A stretch of DNA of 64,000 nt from Pocillopora verrucosa. Its lineage: Eukaryota > Cnidaria > Anthozoa > Scleractinia > Pocilloporidae. The translations under genes and the position numbers were made by a program. Shown in pieces: positions 45,851-58,300 of this stretch. The notes beneath the pieces are model-generated. The model was not told where the DNA came from. It saw only the letters and a program-made list of their open reading frames with translations, and did not search any database. Positions within the stretch are counted from its first letter, which is position 1, and each line of letters starts with the position of its first letter. Location: positions 14,188,287 through 14,252,286 of the forward strand of contig NC_089320.1 in assembly GCF_036669915.1 (NCBI RefSeq). Reading direction: 5' to 3'.

Positions 45851-48800
45851 ATGGCCTCTGAGCTATTGTACAAAGCGAGTGTTTTGAAATTGGTAAGTGA
45901 ACTGTAATTTGCGTACAGTTACTAGCGAACTGTTTTAAGCCGAACACGAATGAGCAGTGATTGCGCTGTTAAGAATTCACATGTTTTTTTTTGTATTTTA
46001 TGCCATAGGTCTTGCCGCTGCTTCTCAGTGATTTTTTTCTTCATTTTGGAGGTAAACTCTACAGTTTTCTCTGATTCTTTATTACAGTTTCATCTAATAT
46101 TCCTCTACTATTTATGCTCTTTGTTTACAGTTTGTACGTTGAACGTAAAATTTTTTAAATGATTTACTGAGGCTTACGCATTGGATTAATCTCTCGAAGA
46201 GGTCACATTTCGAGGAAAGTTTCAGACTTCATCTGTAGTGTAAACAGCTCTTCAAGGGCTGGGCTCTGAAATGGGCACTTTCAATAACATTTTGTTCGAT
46301 CGACAAAGATATGAGGCCTTAAACAAATATTAACACGCGAGTTCAAGGATATCAGTTATTGATATGTAATTGTTCCCTTTTTCATCCAGCGCTAATGTTG
46401 CTGAGATTTTTCGAAATTAGCTAAAGCGACCGAGATATCTCTTTCAGCTTTCTCGGAAATTACGCCTGGCGGCATTCTTTGGTTCAAGGGTGTTATACCA
46501 TTGAATTTTAAGTTCAGTTCGAGGTTTGCCGCTTATTATCACGAATGAAAACGTTTAATTTAGACTCAAAGAAATCCCGTCACGATTAATCTTGTATGTT
46601 TACGATTCAACCGCATAAGTTGTTGATTGGGTACCGAGAGAGGTAGCTCCGTGAGTTCCCTTAACGCAATTGTCGCAGTTTTGCGGCTTCTAAGACAATG
46701 ATACTTGTTTCATGTAAGCTATTTTTGATTCAATCATTCTCGAAAATCTTGTTTTCTTTAAAAGGCGGAGTAATTTGCACAACGCTTAAAGAACGCCCAG
46801 CTGAGAAATTCTAGTATTCGTTTGCGTTGACCAATAGGATTGCAGTTAATCTTAGTATAAAACCACACAACAAATGCATGAATGTCTATGATACATTTAA
46901 ATTTTGTGTTTGTATTCCGCTTTGTTCAGCTGGGATCGATTCCAAATTAAATGCTAGGTTCTAATAAAGTACAGCTCTTTGAGTAATTTGGGGTATTAAT
47001 TTCATCGACTATGGAAACTCCACAGATGTGCTCTCCGAAATATTTTCTAAACTGCTTCTTGTGAATTTAAAATTTAATTGCCATGAATTTAAAACTTTAT
47101 ACACAATACTAGGCTTTCTTAAAGGTAGAGAAATATAATGCGAACGAAACTTATTGAGAATGACAACTAGAATGTGACATAACAATATTTTTAATCAAGG
47201 CAGTTACTTCTCTCTGGCATGGTAGAAAATGCTTGCTCTGGTTAGAGCATACTTGATGAATTTTTCACTGTTGGCAAATTCATCGGATCTAAAATGTTTC
47301 GAGTTTTATTTAAAAACTTTCCATAAAAGTGTTAGTATACTCACATTTCGATGAGAAGTAGTTGATATATTAATCTCGTAACATTATTTAGTAAATAACT
47401 GCGATATTTACCTCGATCTCAAGGAATATCTTTACAGAGTAATTCTTCATTTATTACATTGCAAGTTTGGAAAAATAACATGTAATTAGATTAGTACTAT
47501 TTTGTCTACTTCATTTTTACCGGGTGTTTTCGATCTGTTTTAAAATAGAGATGGATAGAGCAGCGATAGTCTTTTTTTTTTTTAATCTTTTAAGGAATGG
47601 TGCAAATCAAACCAACCGCTTTCGAATAATTTCGTCAAATTGTGTAGTTTAGTGTGAAACAGAAAATATGTTCGTTAGTGTTGGCAAAAAAACACCTTTT
47701 TTTTCTTTCTGTATCCATATGAAATAGTCAGCATATGATATGAGACAACAATCATCAATGTAGAGTGTTTTTCGGAAATCAAATAAACTGAGTCCTTAAA
47801 AAGAGACACAAGATCCCGAAAATAGATTTTATTTTCAAAGAGTAAATCGTTGATTAGTACAAATGGTTCCTCTCACTGCACTGAGTATTTTTGACGGAAA
47901 ACAAACGTAAATATAAGGGAAGTGTCTTCGTTTAGATAATTTTTCGACAAAAATAGCGTTTGATCAATTTCGTCAATATACAAGCATCTTTACAATTGAG
48001 AAAAATTTCTTTTCAAGTAAGAATTATATCGACTTTTATCATGGGTTCATTTGCAAAATTAGCTTTAAGAAAAGGAAATAATTGAACTCAAAGAGATAGA
48101 AGTTAGCACCAGTTTGGTCTCCGTTTTTTAAAGATATGTTCAAAATTGAACTCCGCAATGAGAATGACGAAAAACAGAAAATTTATAGCAACTAGAGGAG
48201 ACCTTCATACACGAAACTTTAAAACTAAACGACAAATAAAATTAGAAATCTCGCTGAAGAGCTAAATCCTGAGGGTAGTGTTTTTCAGAACTCAGCTTCA
48301 ACTGAATGAATTATTAAACTGTAAAAATGCTCCACTGGAGTTTTTTCTTCCTTTTTTTTTTCAACTTCTATCACTGCTATTTTAGTTCTCTGACACTGAT
48401 CGATTATCGGGTAGTTTTATCAATTTGTAACAACTTGGCCTAACAGAACTACTGTTGATAGTGGACTTTGTATAACGTAGATTGATTGTAAGGTCTAAGA
48501 GTCAATTAACAAATATGAAACGTCATTCTTTTTTTGTTAGCGATTGATAGGAGTACTAAGTGACAAACTTCTATTTGAGTTGGATCAACTGAACATGTAC
48601 AGTTGTATCTGCAGAAGGTTATATGAGGGACAAGACCCTAATAATAATGGTAAATTTCTGCCCGAAACGACATAATCTCCGAATTTAGTTATACCACATA
48701 AAGCAATTCACGGACAATCCAATTTGCAATAGTTTCGGCAGGTCAGAAATGCCCGTATGGTTTTCATGACTGACTCTGTCACATTTAATACATAACAATG

Positions 48801-51800
48801 GCCCCATTTAAGAGCCATTTCTGCAAATGAATCATTTCATTTAATTTCTTGAGAACGAGAGGGCGATCTAACTTTTTTGCTGTATTATAGTTCGATCTTT
48901 GCTATTGGAATTCAGTGTACATGACGTAAAGCAGCCCAGAAATTGAAATTCTCAAACAATTTTTTTTTTTTACATGGACCGAGATTTCATGAAACCACGA
49001 TGTTCAACAATTGATTTTCTCAACTTTAATTTGTTTAGAGGAGTCCTAAATTTTCTTAGCTTTTTTTATTTTTTATTTTTAAATCAACCTCCGATGAAAA
49101 GAAAAAAAGAATAACAATTTTGAGAGTTTTATTCTCCTTGCGATCTTTCTTGGGCTTAATTAAGAGCTTTGGAAAATAGTATTCAGTTTCATGGATCAAA
49201 AGTGGATAATAACTGTCTCCACCAGGAGCTTACGACCTTGGTTATAAGCTTCTGCTCCATCTCTCAATGCTTATGTACTTAACCAGAACTTTGCCTAATA
49301 ATTCGAATTTCGTTGCATTAAGTGACTTAAAGCAAAGGCATTAAGCCACTTCAAGCAAGCTCAAATCTCTGAGACCAATCAAAGTTTGTTTTTTATTTTT
49401 CAGCGAGCTCCTTACCAGATTTTGAAGCTATAAAAAGCGAAGTAGGATGTGACGGAGAACACTTCGTGGTCCATTGCACAAACGCAAGCTTGGGGCTGAA
49501 TATTTATTCTGCAAACTATGGACGAGCACAGCCTGGTAAGGTGCTGTGCCCCTACGACGGACACGATAATGACACGAATTACAAGTGGGGCGACACAGAC
49601 TTCACAGAAAAGTTTAAAGCCCTATGTGAAAGGAGAAACAAGTGCAGGGTGAAAATTAATGCTGGAATCTTCGGAGATCGTTTCCCGCAGAAGAAGCATT
49701 TGTATTTGACTTTGGTTTATACATGCGGTGAGTAATATCAATCTTCGTGAATGCTGTTGAAAACTGCCGTTTTTACCCTTATGCCTCTTTAAGTAATCAG
49801 GAAAGTCTAACTTCACCCCTCCAGCTATGTATTGTCATAGCGGAAAAAGATAAACTAAGGTCTAACAACATATTTTGAATCTGAAGATTAAGAATAACAA
49901 AATTATTTGTATACATGCAGAAAACTGACACCAGCTCATTCCCTCGTTCAGAGCGTTGAGCTGCTTTTTGGAAAAAAAAAAATGGAAATCTACGCTGTGT
50001 GATGCAACAAGAGTTTCAGCTCTAGTGGTTTTACCGTTGAGCATCGTCTTGTCTATAGGAAAAAAGTCGAAAGTAGCTTGCGTTTTACCATTTCTGCGCA
50101 ATGCCTAATTTCATAGTGTCTCAAAGCTTAAGACGTGATATGGGTAAAATCTAATCTATTCCAACGAACTGTCGCGTCCTAAGATATTCTTACATATTAT
50201 CATTATTGCGTTTTTTTAAAGAGCTACCAACAGGAACGGAAACCACAACAACAAGCATTGTATCAGTCCCTACCTCTTCATTGGTCAGTTCCTCATCGGT
50301 ATTGGTAGCAATATCTCCAACAGCAACCTCTCTCTCTCCCTCCAGTTCCATTCCACTGACCCTGCTTTCAAAGACAGTTGGGAATGTCACGACAACCGTC
50401 AGCGCCAAAACTAGGGAAGATACAATTGTCATCGACACTCCTTATGTGGAGCAGGCTGGCTCCTCTTCTGATTCTAACGTCAGATCACTTGGGATCGCAG
50501 GTGCACTGTTTGTGTGGCTTTTGTTCGTGCAAGGTATATGAGAACGACTAAGGTTCGGTAACAACCCTATATTGGGGTAGAGAGAAAAAGCCCATTCGTT
50601 TGTTTATCCCCCTATCGTATAAACCTCCAAAACAAGAAATTGCAGTCAAGACCAGGAAAGCGAGAATGAACAAAGTCAAACTGGGGTCTGCGCTGTTGCC
50701 TAAGTTTTCGGCGAATCATTCACACTACTTCACTGAGCCCAATGCAAAATGCTTGCCATTAACTTTGAATCTTCCCTATTCCGTTCTTGGAGAGGTAAAT
50801 TATTTCGCTTGTATCAAAGTTTCATTTACTCAAGTTGCTTTTTAATGGAAATATCCAGAAATGATATTAGCTTGTGGTTTACATTGATCTAAATGCCTGA
50901 TAATCGCAGCTAAAAAAAAAATACAAACACTTATAATTTGCACCCTTCTTTTCAGATCACGGGTCTGACTATATAACAGTGTTTTTCGCCAGCGCTGCTA
51001 GTGCACTTGTTCTTGCAATTATCGTTGGTATTTTCGTATACTATCGCCACAATGAAAACAAGCAACATTTACACGTCAAAGAGTTGCCAAAATTAAACGC
51101 ATATGGAACGGTTGAACGGAAAACACTGCCGGAAGTTGATCCATTCATACACGGCCCCGTCAAGACCCCGCCTCCAGATTACATGATAGAAGGACACAAC
51201 TACAACTGGCATCGTGGTAGAACCTTACCGCAAAAGAAGTCTGAAAATGGTTCAGTGGTAGGGACATTCGGCACAAAAGATGTTCACACAAGAGATATGA
51301 ACGGCGAGAGGTAAGCCAGGTGCACCCCTTTCAAACAAAAATTACAAGTTCTGTCCATGTTTATGAAGACGTTTTGATCTTAAATCTTACAGTAAAGAAT
51401 GTGAAACATGGCCGCTATATGTAGTAACTAAAATTATATATCTTATTGAAAAGCTGACTTGCAATATGGCCGAAAAACAAACAGACAAATGGAATTCCTT
51501 CTCAGCCCTTTCCGGAAGACCAAGAAAGGCTTCAGTTCTTTGTGATGAAAATCTTTCTTTTTAGCTGGCTATATAAGACTGCATAGTCAATTGATTTTTT
51601 CTGCTCTTCAAAGCTAAGCATTTGTTTCACGAAGCAAATAATCTAAAAACCTCCTCATTCTTTATGCATCAACGTTAATGATCTCCGTCCTTAATATTCC
51701 CTGCACTCTTTTTTCACTTATTCCTTTGATATGTAATTTTATTTTTATTTTTTTTATGGTGCTGTGTTTCATTTTTCTTTCAGCAAGCTATAAAAAGGGG

Positions 51801-53007
51801 AAAAAGTATTCCACGCTAACGCCGCAGCGCTCCTCTAATTGCCTTCCTATCAAGGCCTAATACCCTCCACTTGATTTTTAAAACACAACCAAGGACCAAT
51901 AAGATCACATAACACTTTTATTTAACATTAAGTAGCATTAAAAAAAAATCCATGTTTTTTTCATAAGTAATATTCAAATTTTATAACAGCACAACTAATT
52001 CGTTTAGAGCACTTACGAGGTCTTTGATCACATAAAAAGGCAAAGACTTTTAAGACTCTAAGAACTTTCTTTTGTTAACGCAAAGTGAAGCTAAGAAATA
52101 TTAAAATCATTTGCAGTTTTCGCACTAATATTATTTATGGGCGATTAACTACAACATATGTTACTGTGTAAGTAATTCAAGTTACGCCACACAGCCTTTT
52201 TGACAAATCGTAATAGGGCTTCAAAAGTAAGAGGGGCGCTTGAGCGCCTCAGTTCTCTTGTTAACTAGAACCAAAGTGCCCCACTGACCACGACAAATCA
52301 TACAGCGCAAAAAAAAAGAACGTTAATGGATACAATAATAACTCGACGCCGAAATTCCTTCAAGACGTAAGGAATAAGAAAGAGAAACTTGACGCATACT
52401 TTTAAGAATAAATTCAATGCAATGTGTAATCTCTTTATTTGCTGATGTATTTTTCGAGACGGTCTCGATAAGGTTGACTCTTAGCTGTGAAACGGAAAAA
52501 AAATTAGCCGTTAGGCATAAAAATTGGCGAGTTTTAACCGTTGATCGTATAAAAGTTAACCTTAAAAAGTTTTCTTTTAACAACATGTGGAAGAAATTGA
52601 CCGATAGCCGTAAAATGGCCAACATTTTAATTATTAGCTGTAAAAGTCATCACCTCCATTGAGACCCTCTTTACACACCTTTGTTACTCAACATGAATTT
52701 CAGAATGGTTGCTATCATGTAACAGGTAATTATTCCTGAGTTCATTTTCAAGCACGGAAACCAAATAGAGTTCCGAGTCAACATTTCTCCTTGCCTTTAC
52801 TTCAGACAGAATGAAACTCTCAGATACCAACGAAGCCCATATTCACCTGCCACACCCACGAGATACGGCAGCTCAAAAAGGTTTATGGGCCCAGAGTACC
52901 CAAGTAACAGATCACTAGGAATTGAACGGGAGAAGCCTTCAAACTTCGATGCCCGCAGATCGAGGACTGGAGACAGCAGACCTTCCTCAGAGGCTCTTTA
53001 TTACTAG
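45851..53007 (+). CDS. Single-SUEL-lectin transmembrane protein (lectin gene 1)
   Basis: Firm exons: 49404-49727 (lectin), 50222-50533 (stalk), 50956-51310 (transmembrane and tail), 52806-53007 (tail, stop). Upstream exons 48541-48649 and 45851-45892 (ATG 45851) are tentative; they join in phase, total 447 aa. The lectin exon has the SUEL/Gal_Lectin pattern GCDGEHFVVHC, NIYSANYGR, LCERRNKCRV, GIFGDRF and YLTLVYTC. Cysteines 4 and 7 of the usual eight are absent. The stalk is Ser/Thr-rich and ends in a hydrophobic run (248-261). A clear helix follows at 269-292 (ASAASALVLAIIVGIFVYY), then a basic anchor and a tail of about 150 residues with KTPPPDYM (PPxY) and many Tyr/Ser/Arg. Type I topology is expected, with the lectin outside. 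Family members bind galactose or rhamnose, or protein ligands (latrophilin, EVA-1); the ligand here is unknown. No convincing signal peptide at the tentative start, so the 5' end may be wrong. Confidence 0.8.
51788..51860 (+). CDS. Possible alternative last exon of lectin gene 1
   Basis: After ttttctttcagcaag the phase-2 frame from exon 5 continues as SYKKGKKYSTLTPQRSS and NCLPIKA, then stops at 51860. Using the first AG (51782-51783) instead gives only SKL and a stop. The segment YSTLTPQRSS resembles YSPATPTRYGSS in the 52806 exon, so the two may be related alternative ends giving a tail shorter by about 44 residues. No transcript evidence is available. Confidence 0.4.
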
Positions 53008-55310
53008 CCTCCCTGTATACTCTTTTACTGATTATGAAAAATGATGCGTCAGGAATTCTGTTGATAACTCAAAATTAAATGATATCTGAGAAAGCTCAAT
53101 CTCTTAAATTCAAAGCTAGGCTTTAGAAATTTTCCAAAAACAACAAAGAGCCAGTCAAATTCTCGATTTTTGTCTAATATAATCAATCAAAATAAACCAT
53201 TTATTTTCATCGCGCTTCAAACAGGCAATTTAAAATTGTCACTGATTACTAATTTCCTCTAAACGTGATACAAGGTTGCAACGGCAAAGGATGGAAATGT
53301 TGAATGTCCATGTTTATGCCTTTCATTTCACTACACACCTGGCGGGAAGATTTATTCGTTTACAAAAAGTCGGCTTAGGGTTATGTTCTCATGCTTCCTA
53401 CGGCCATATTTAAACATTAAATCAATAGCATATGGCGTCGTGCGTGAAAGGCGGAAACAGCACATAAGAGTTCATTTCAGTGTTCCTGATGACCAACCCA
53501 AAAAGAAACCGACGCACTTCAAAGTTTGTTGCTTAAAAAGTCAAGCCTAAAAAGCGGAAAAAAGGCATGTTTTGATCGTTCATTGTGGCCATTTTGTTCC
53601 TCCGCTTTCCGTCCGTATTTTTGCCCCGTACTATAATGTAATATCGTCGTGTATTTTGCGGGTTTGATTTCCCTAATGTGGTAAAAAGGCGTAATGGTGA
53701 AATAATAAATAAGTACATGAGAAAGTGAGACAGAATATTCATTTCCTAATTCATCAAGGTAACTAATGAAGCAAGTCATGTCTACAAAATGTATGGCTGA
53801 TGATTTTATGAAAGATTGAACTAGCTGGAAATCAGTAATGCTCCTAACTCTAAAATGCAATTTTTATATGATAAAGTTGAGGTGAACAAATGTTTACTGA
53901 TATATCTTTTTTCAAATTGTATTTGGGTTCTTACAGCAAACTAACAAATCACTGAAACAATGAATCTACGGATTGTGCTCAAATATAGTCGCAATAACCT
54001 CCTCAGGCGACTAACTGATATGCTGAGGCTCTTAAGTTGCTAACGAGAGCTTCCTACTCCTATTCAATTAAGATAGCTTCGTCGCAAGAGGCATGTAATA
54101 ATTTGCAAATCTGATCCCCTAGAGCAAAGATCTCTTCCGACCAGAGTTACTCATGTCAGTTTTCTGTGTATGAGATGAAATAAGAAATCAATATTCAGTT
54201 TTCAGAATAGCATTACCCTGTAAGAAAATGAAATTTTCCATTTGCTTGGTATTGTGCTTCTGTCCAAAGGTTTAGGATTGACAAGGATGCGCCAGATTAT
54301 AAATACATTTTTACAACACCATTTTTAAAGATGGCGAAGAACTATTCGGAGGCAGGCCGGAGTGGAACACAACTCTTATAATGCACCATTAAAACTGACA
54401 GATACGAGTGCCTCAACCTTATGAATAGATTTATGCTTGACAAAGGAAGTATTTGAAATATTATTGATGTATTATCCCGCTAAGAATGGATGTTGGCCAG
54501 CATTTATCATCGAAATAGGACTCACGTGACACATTTTGGTATTTTGGTTTGAACCAGTATATTTTCTCGCAGACAAGAACCGGTAGCTCAGCTCAGCCTA
54601 GACTGGAAATGCTGATTTCATCGAGCTGAACGGAAGTTCGAAGGAGAAAAACAAACCAAAACAAAAACAAAAAATGCAGGTCAGTCTCAGGAGGCTATCA
54701 GTGATTGAAGCGGCTTACCACGGCTTTCTTAAATCTGTTTATCACTATCACTGTTCATTAATTTGTTTTAGAAGACCTAGTTGTTTAATGGAGAAAGCGT
54801 GCCTTAGTTTGTTTCTGTCATCTGTTTGAGACTGAGTTATCTGGCAACACTGAATAAGGGAAAATATATACGCTAGATTGTAAATTCATATAAGCTGTAA
54901 TCTAACTCAGTCACTGAATTTTAACGCTAAGAATTAGCTTTATGTATATATATTTTTGGTCGGTGAACAATTTGAAATCCGTTTCTTTTTTGTAAGTATG
55001 CTTTTCAAAATTAAACTCTGCGACATGCTCAGTTGCTAGCTTCATATTCAGTTACAGACCTCCACGTCGCCACATCACTCGACCCATTCTTTTAGATTCA
55101 GCTGCATCAGCTGCCAGTGTCTGGTTTAATTAATGCCCATAACTGTTTGTTTAAGTAAATACACTTGTACGAATTGAAAGCGACGAGAAGAGCGCAATGA
55201 AGAAATGACAAATGCTTTCGAAAGAACAACCGATACCTCTCCCCTTAGAACCACGGACGGCCAAACCGCGAATCCGAAAGTTTGAACTAAGCTGAAAGAA
55301 TTCGATTTCC
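53008..55310. other. Intergenic region between the two lectin genes
   Basis: AATAAA at 53191-53196 is a candidate poly(A) signal for lectin gene 1. The rest is AT-rich non-coding DNA with no recognisable gene or repeat. The open frames near 53519-53860 on the minus strand have no support. Confidence 0.4.
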
Positions 55311-55318
55311 TATATATA
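55311..55318 (+). promoter_or_regulatory. TATA box of lectin gene 2
   Basis: TATATATA lies 65-72 bases before the ATG at 55383. This would place transcription start near 55342 with a 5' UTR of about 40 bases. It is one of the few convincing core promoter elements in the window. Confidence 0.5.
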
Positions 55319-55382
55319 GCTAGTGACAGATGCGAAAACCATCGCTCGCCTACACATCATCTGCCAACACGCTGGCTAAGAA

Positions 55383-58300
55383 ATGGCTTGGGAAACGAAG
55401 ATATCTGTAGTAAGTATACAGTCATTTTATTCCTTTCGAGCGGTAAAACATTTCTAAAACCTACTACTTAAAACATTATTGCGTGCACTGAATTTCTTGT
55501 TTCTGGTGCGTGATGCTTGTATCGAGCTTTCAGACACCAGGATCTGGTTAAAATCTTCGAGTGCTTTAAGGTCTATCTTGACATAATAATAGTGAAAAAA
55601 GGATTTTATGCGATGTACATTCTTTACTTTAGTTATCACAATGATATAAAAGAGATGGAGAGAAATGTACTTTTGCGGGGCGATCAAAATCGAGTGTATA
55701 ACAGGATAAAGGAAAATGTGTGAAAAATGCATAAATATTAAGATATGCCATCGACAATAAACGCATCAAAGCAATATGGTCTTTCCCAGGCGAATTGTTT
55801 TGCTTCCTTTCTGAGCAATGTTCTTCGATTTTCATTTAAAGAAATGCTTTTTTGTGTACAAATGCGTCAACACAATCTCAGCACGTTAAAACCTTTTGCT
55901 TTGTGTTTGTATGTGTAGCCGTTTAATAGAAAATCTCTGAGTTCTTTCCAATGAATAATGGCTTAAGTAACCGCGCAGTGAGGAGGATCTAGCAGAGCGG
56001 AAATTAAACGGTGCCTTTGTAATGCAAACACCCACAAACATTACAGTTGTTGTGATATCTTCATAACCTCCAGACGATCAAGAATCATTTCTAAATCCGA
56101 AAAAGTTCGTGCAGTTTTTGTGATACCAAAAGTGCTGTCCGAATGGGAATCAAGATAACTTACTTCAACGCGCTGCTAACCAAAGAAATCCACTTAGAGC
56201 GTTGAAGATAGATTTTTTGTCATTTGGATTTCCTACAATGACGGTGAAGCAGATTCACTTGAATGCTACTCTGTGTGCTGCAAAAAAGGTATTTCAAATT
56301 TTACAACACAAACTTCACAATCACTCAAAAAAAATAAGGAGTGGAACATGACAAATGCACTCTATTAATTTACTTAATTTTTCCAGAGTAAAGATCGTTA
56401 TCTTTGCCATGCGCTTATCTACCACTCTGTTTGAATGAAATTTTAGGCGAAGAAGAAATGAGTGGTAAAGAACTGACAATAATGAATTATAGATAAAAAA
56501 AAATGGACAAAACAGTATATTGTTGAGTAATATGCTTGCATTACTTCATCAAAATAACTCTCAAACATGTTGCATAATTGTGGAAAATCACTACCTAGCA
56601 ATGAGAACAGTCAAAATGAGCGGCCCGTAAGGGTCAAAATGCACTGATTGGATGTGGTGGCTGCATGCACCTATCTCTGTCAATATGTATAAGGTGAGAC
56701 CGAATCGATGAACTGGATTAAGTCATTATTAATTCGAGTCGTTTGATTACTAGATTTCAATGCGAATTTGCGCACACATTTAAGTCTTTTCCATCATTAC
56801 CGCATTGCTCCACTTGTCAGACATGATTGTATTACCTATTGCTATCCTGTCACATGAAATTTCGACTTGTTGGTATTGTAATTCTTACTTTCAAAAAATT
56901 TAACCGTGTGATAGATATCAAGTTCTGACGCGTCGCCTCATCCATTTCCTCAATCTTCACTCGTTGTGCTTTAGACAATACTCAACGACTTTTATGTTGC
57001 TTCTACTCTCCATGATGGGTGTGAAGTTATGTCGTCAGGTACAGGTAGGTTAAGAGCAGATTACGGTTTGGATCTTTACTCAATTTGTCTGGAAAAGAGA
57101 AGCTGAAAGCGCTGCTCTGTTTCTTAAATTTTTTTCACCTAGTTTATACAACAAATGAATCAGAATTCTTTTGCAACAAACTGGTAAAGATTTAATGATA
57201 AGGATTTAGGCAGACCTCTCTGTTGCGCTTTTGAGATTAAATCCACTATCCCCAGCTGGTCACATTCCACATTTGTTACGGTAATTTTGGTCGGTTTGAA
57301 AAATAAGATTTATATTACAATGAATACCAAAGGAGTTTACTGTGTCGGTGAATGTCCCCAACAATGTAAGCAAAGGTGCATTCAGTCGCTGCATGAGTGA
57401 GTAAGTAAGTGATCGTTTTTCACCTCACACATTTGAACACCCTTTTAGTTTTCACTTACCTTGGAATAAAAAGTTATCTCAGTAGACTTTGCCTTAATCA
57501 TCAAGGCAGGCTTTAGGGCGCAAAATAGTGGACAATTTGTTGACTGCCAAACGGAATGAGACTCATTTTCTCTAAATATGTAAATAATGCCTTCAGCCAT
57601 AGAGAAGGATACATTCAGTGATCGAACTCTTTTGTGTCTATCAGTCGCAAATATTTATTCCCTCGAAATGATATCAGTTATCATGAAAATCAGAAATTCT
57701 TTTCACCAAGGAAAGATAGGACAGTTATCTTCCCTCTAAACATGCTTTGCGATAAATTTCTCCAAGATTTTATTTGATCATATGCTGATTTCTCCTGAAG
57801 TAGTAACACAGTCAAAACAGGCAGGTGTCCATTATAAACAAAGTTAACAAAACAATTGCGGGGAATTTTTTTGATATAAAACCAAATTCTCATAACTGAT
57901 TCTTAGAGCAACACTTCGTGTTTCCAGCGGAGAATTTTTTCATCAAAATATCATTGTAAAGGTTCAAACCGAGCTAAAACTTAAAGAGGGAGTATTGGAT
58001 TTCCTAACGAATGTACTCGGGAACTGCTCTTTGTAAACTGAAGGACTTTACACATAAGGCTCTATTAATCCATTACACCTTAATATTGCCTCTAAGAAAG
58101 GACTATCTTACCCAACAACATAAATAAAAATTTAAAAGGCCTCTTTTCTTGCTTTATTACAACGTATGGAAGATGGGAGAGGAAATGACAGCTGTCCATT
58201 TTTACAAATTCTGGTGATTAATGATGAATCCGCGAGTAGTAATTCTAATTTGCTGATGTACAGAAAGGCGAATTCAACATCACAGTGATAATATATATTG

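Noticed and set aside
46850..46960. TATAAAA followed by ATG frames with a hydrophobic start (MSMIHLNFVFVFRF)
   Set aside because: Considered as an alternative start of lectin gene 1 with a signal peptide, but the frame stops without a usable donor to reach 48541 or 49404.
54578..54650. tRNA-like motifs (GGTAGCTCAGCTCAG and AAGTTCGAAGG)
   Set aside because: Spacing is near that of A and B boxes, but no acceptor stem or proper T-stem forms and no anticodon arm can be drawn.
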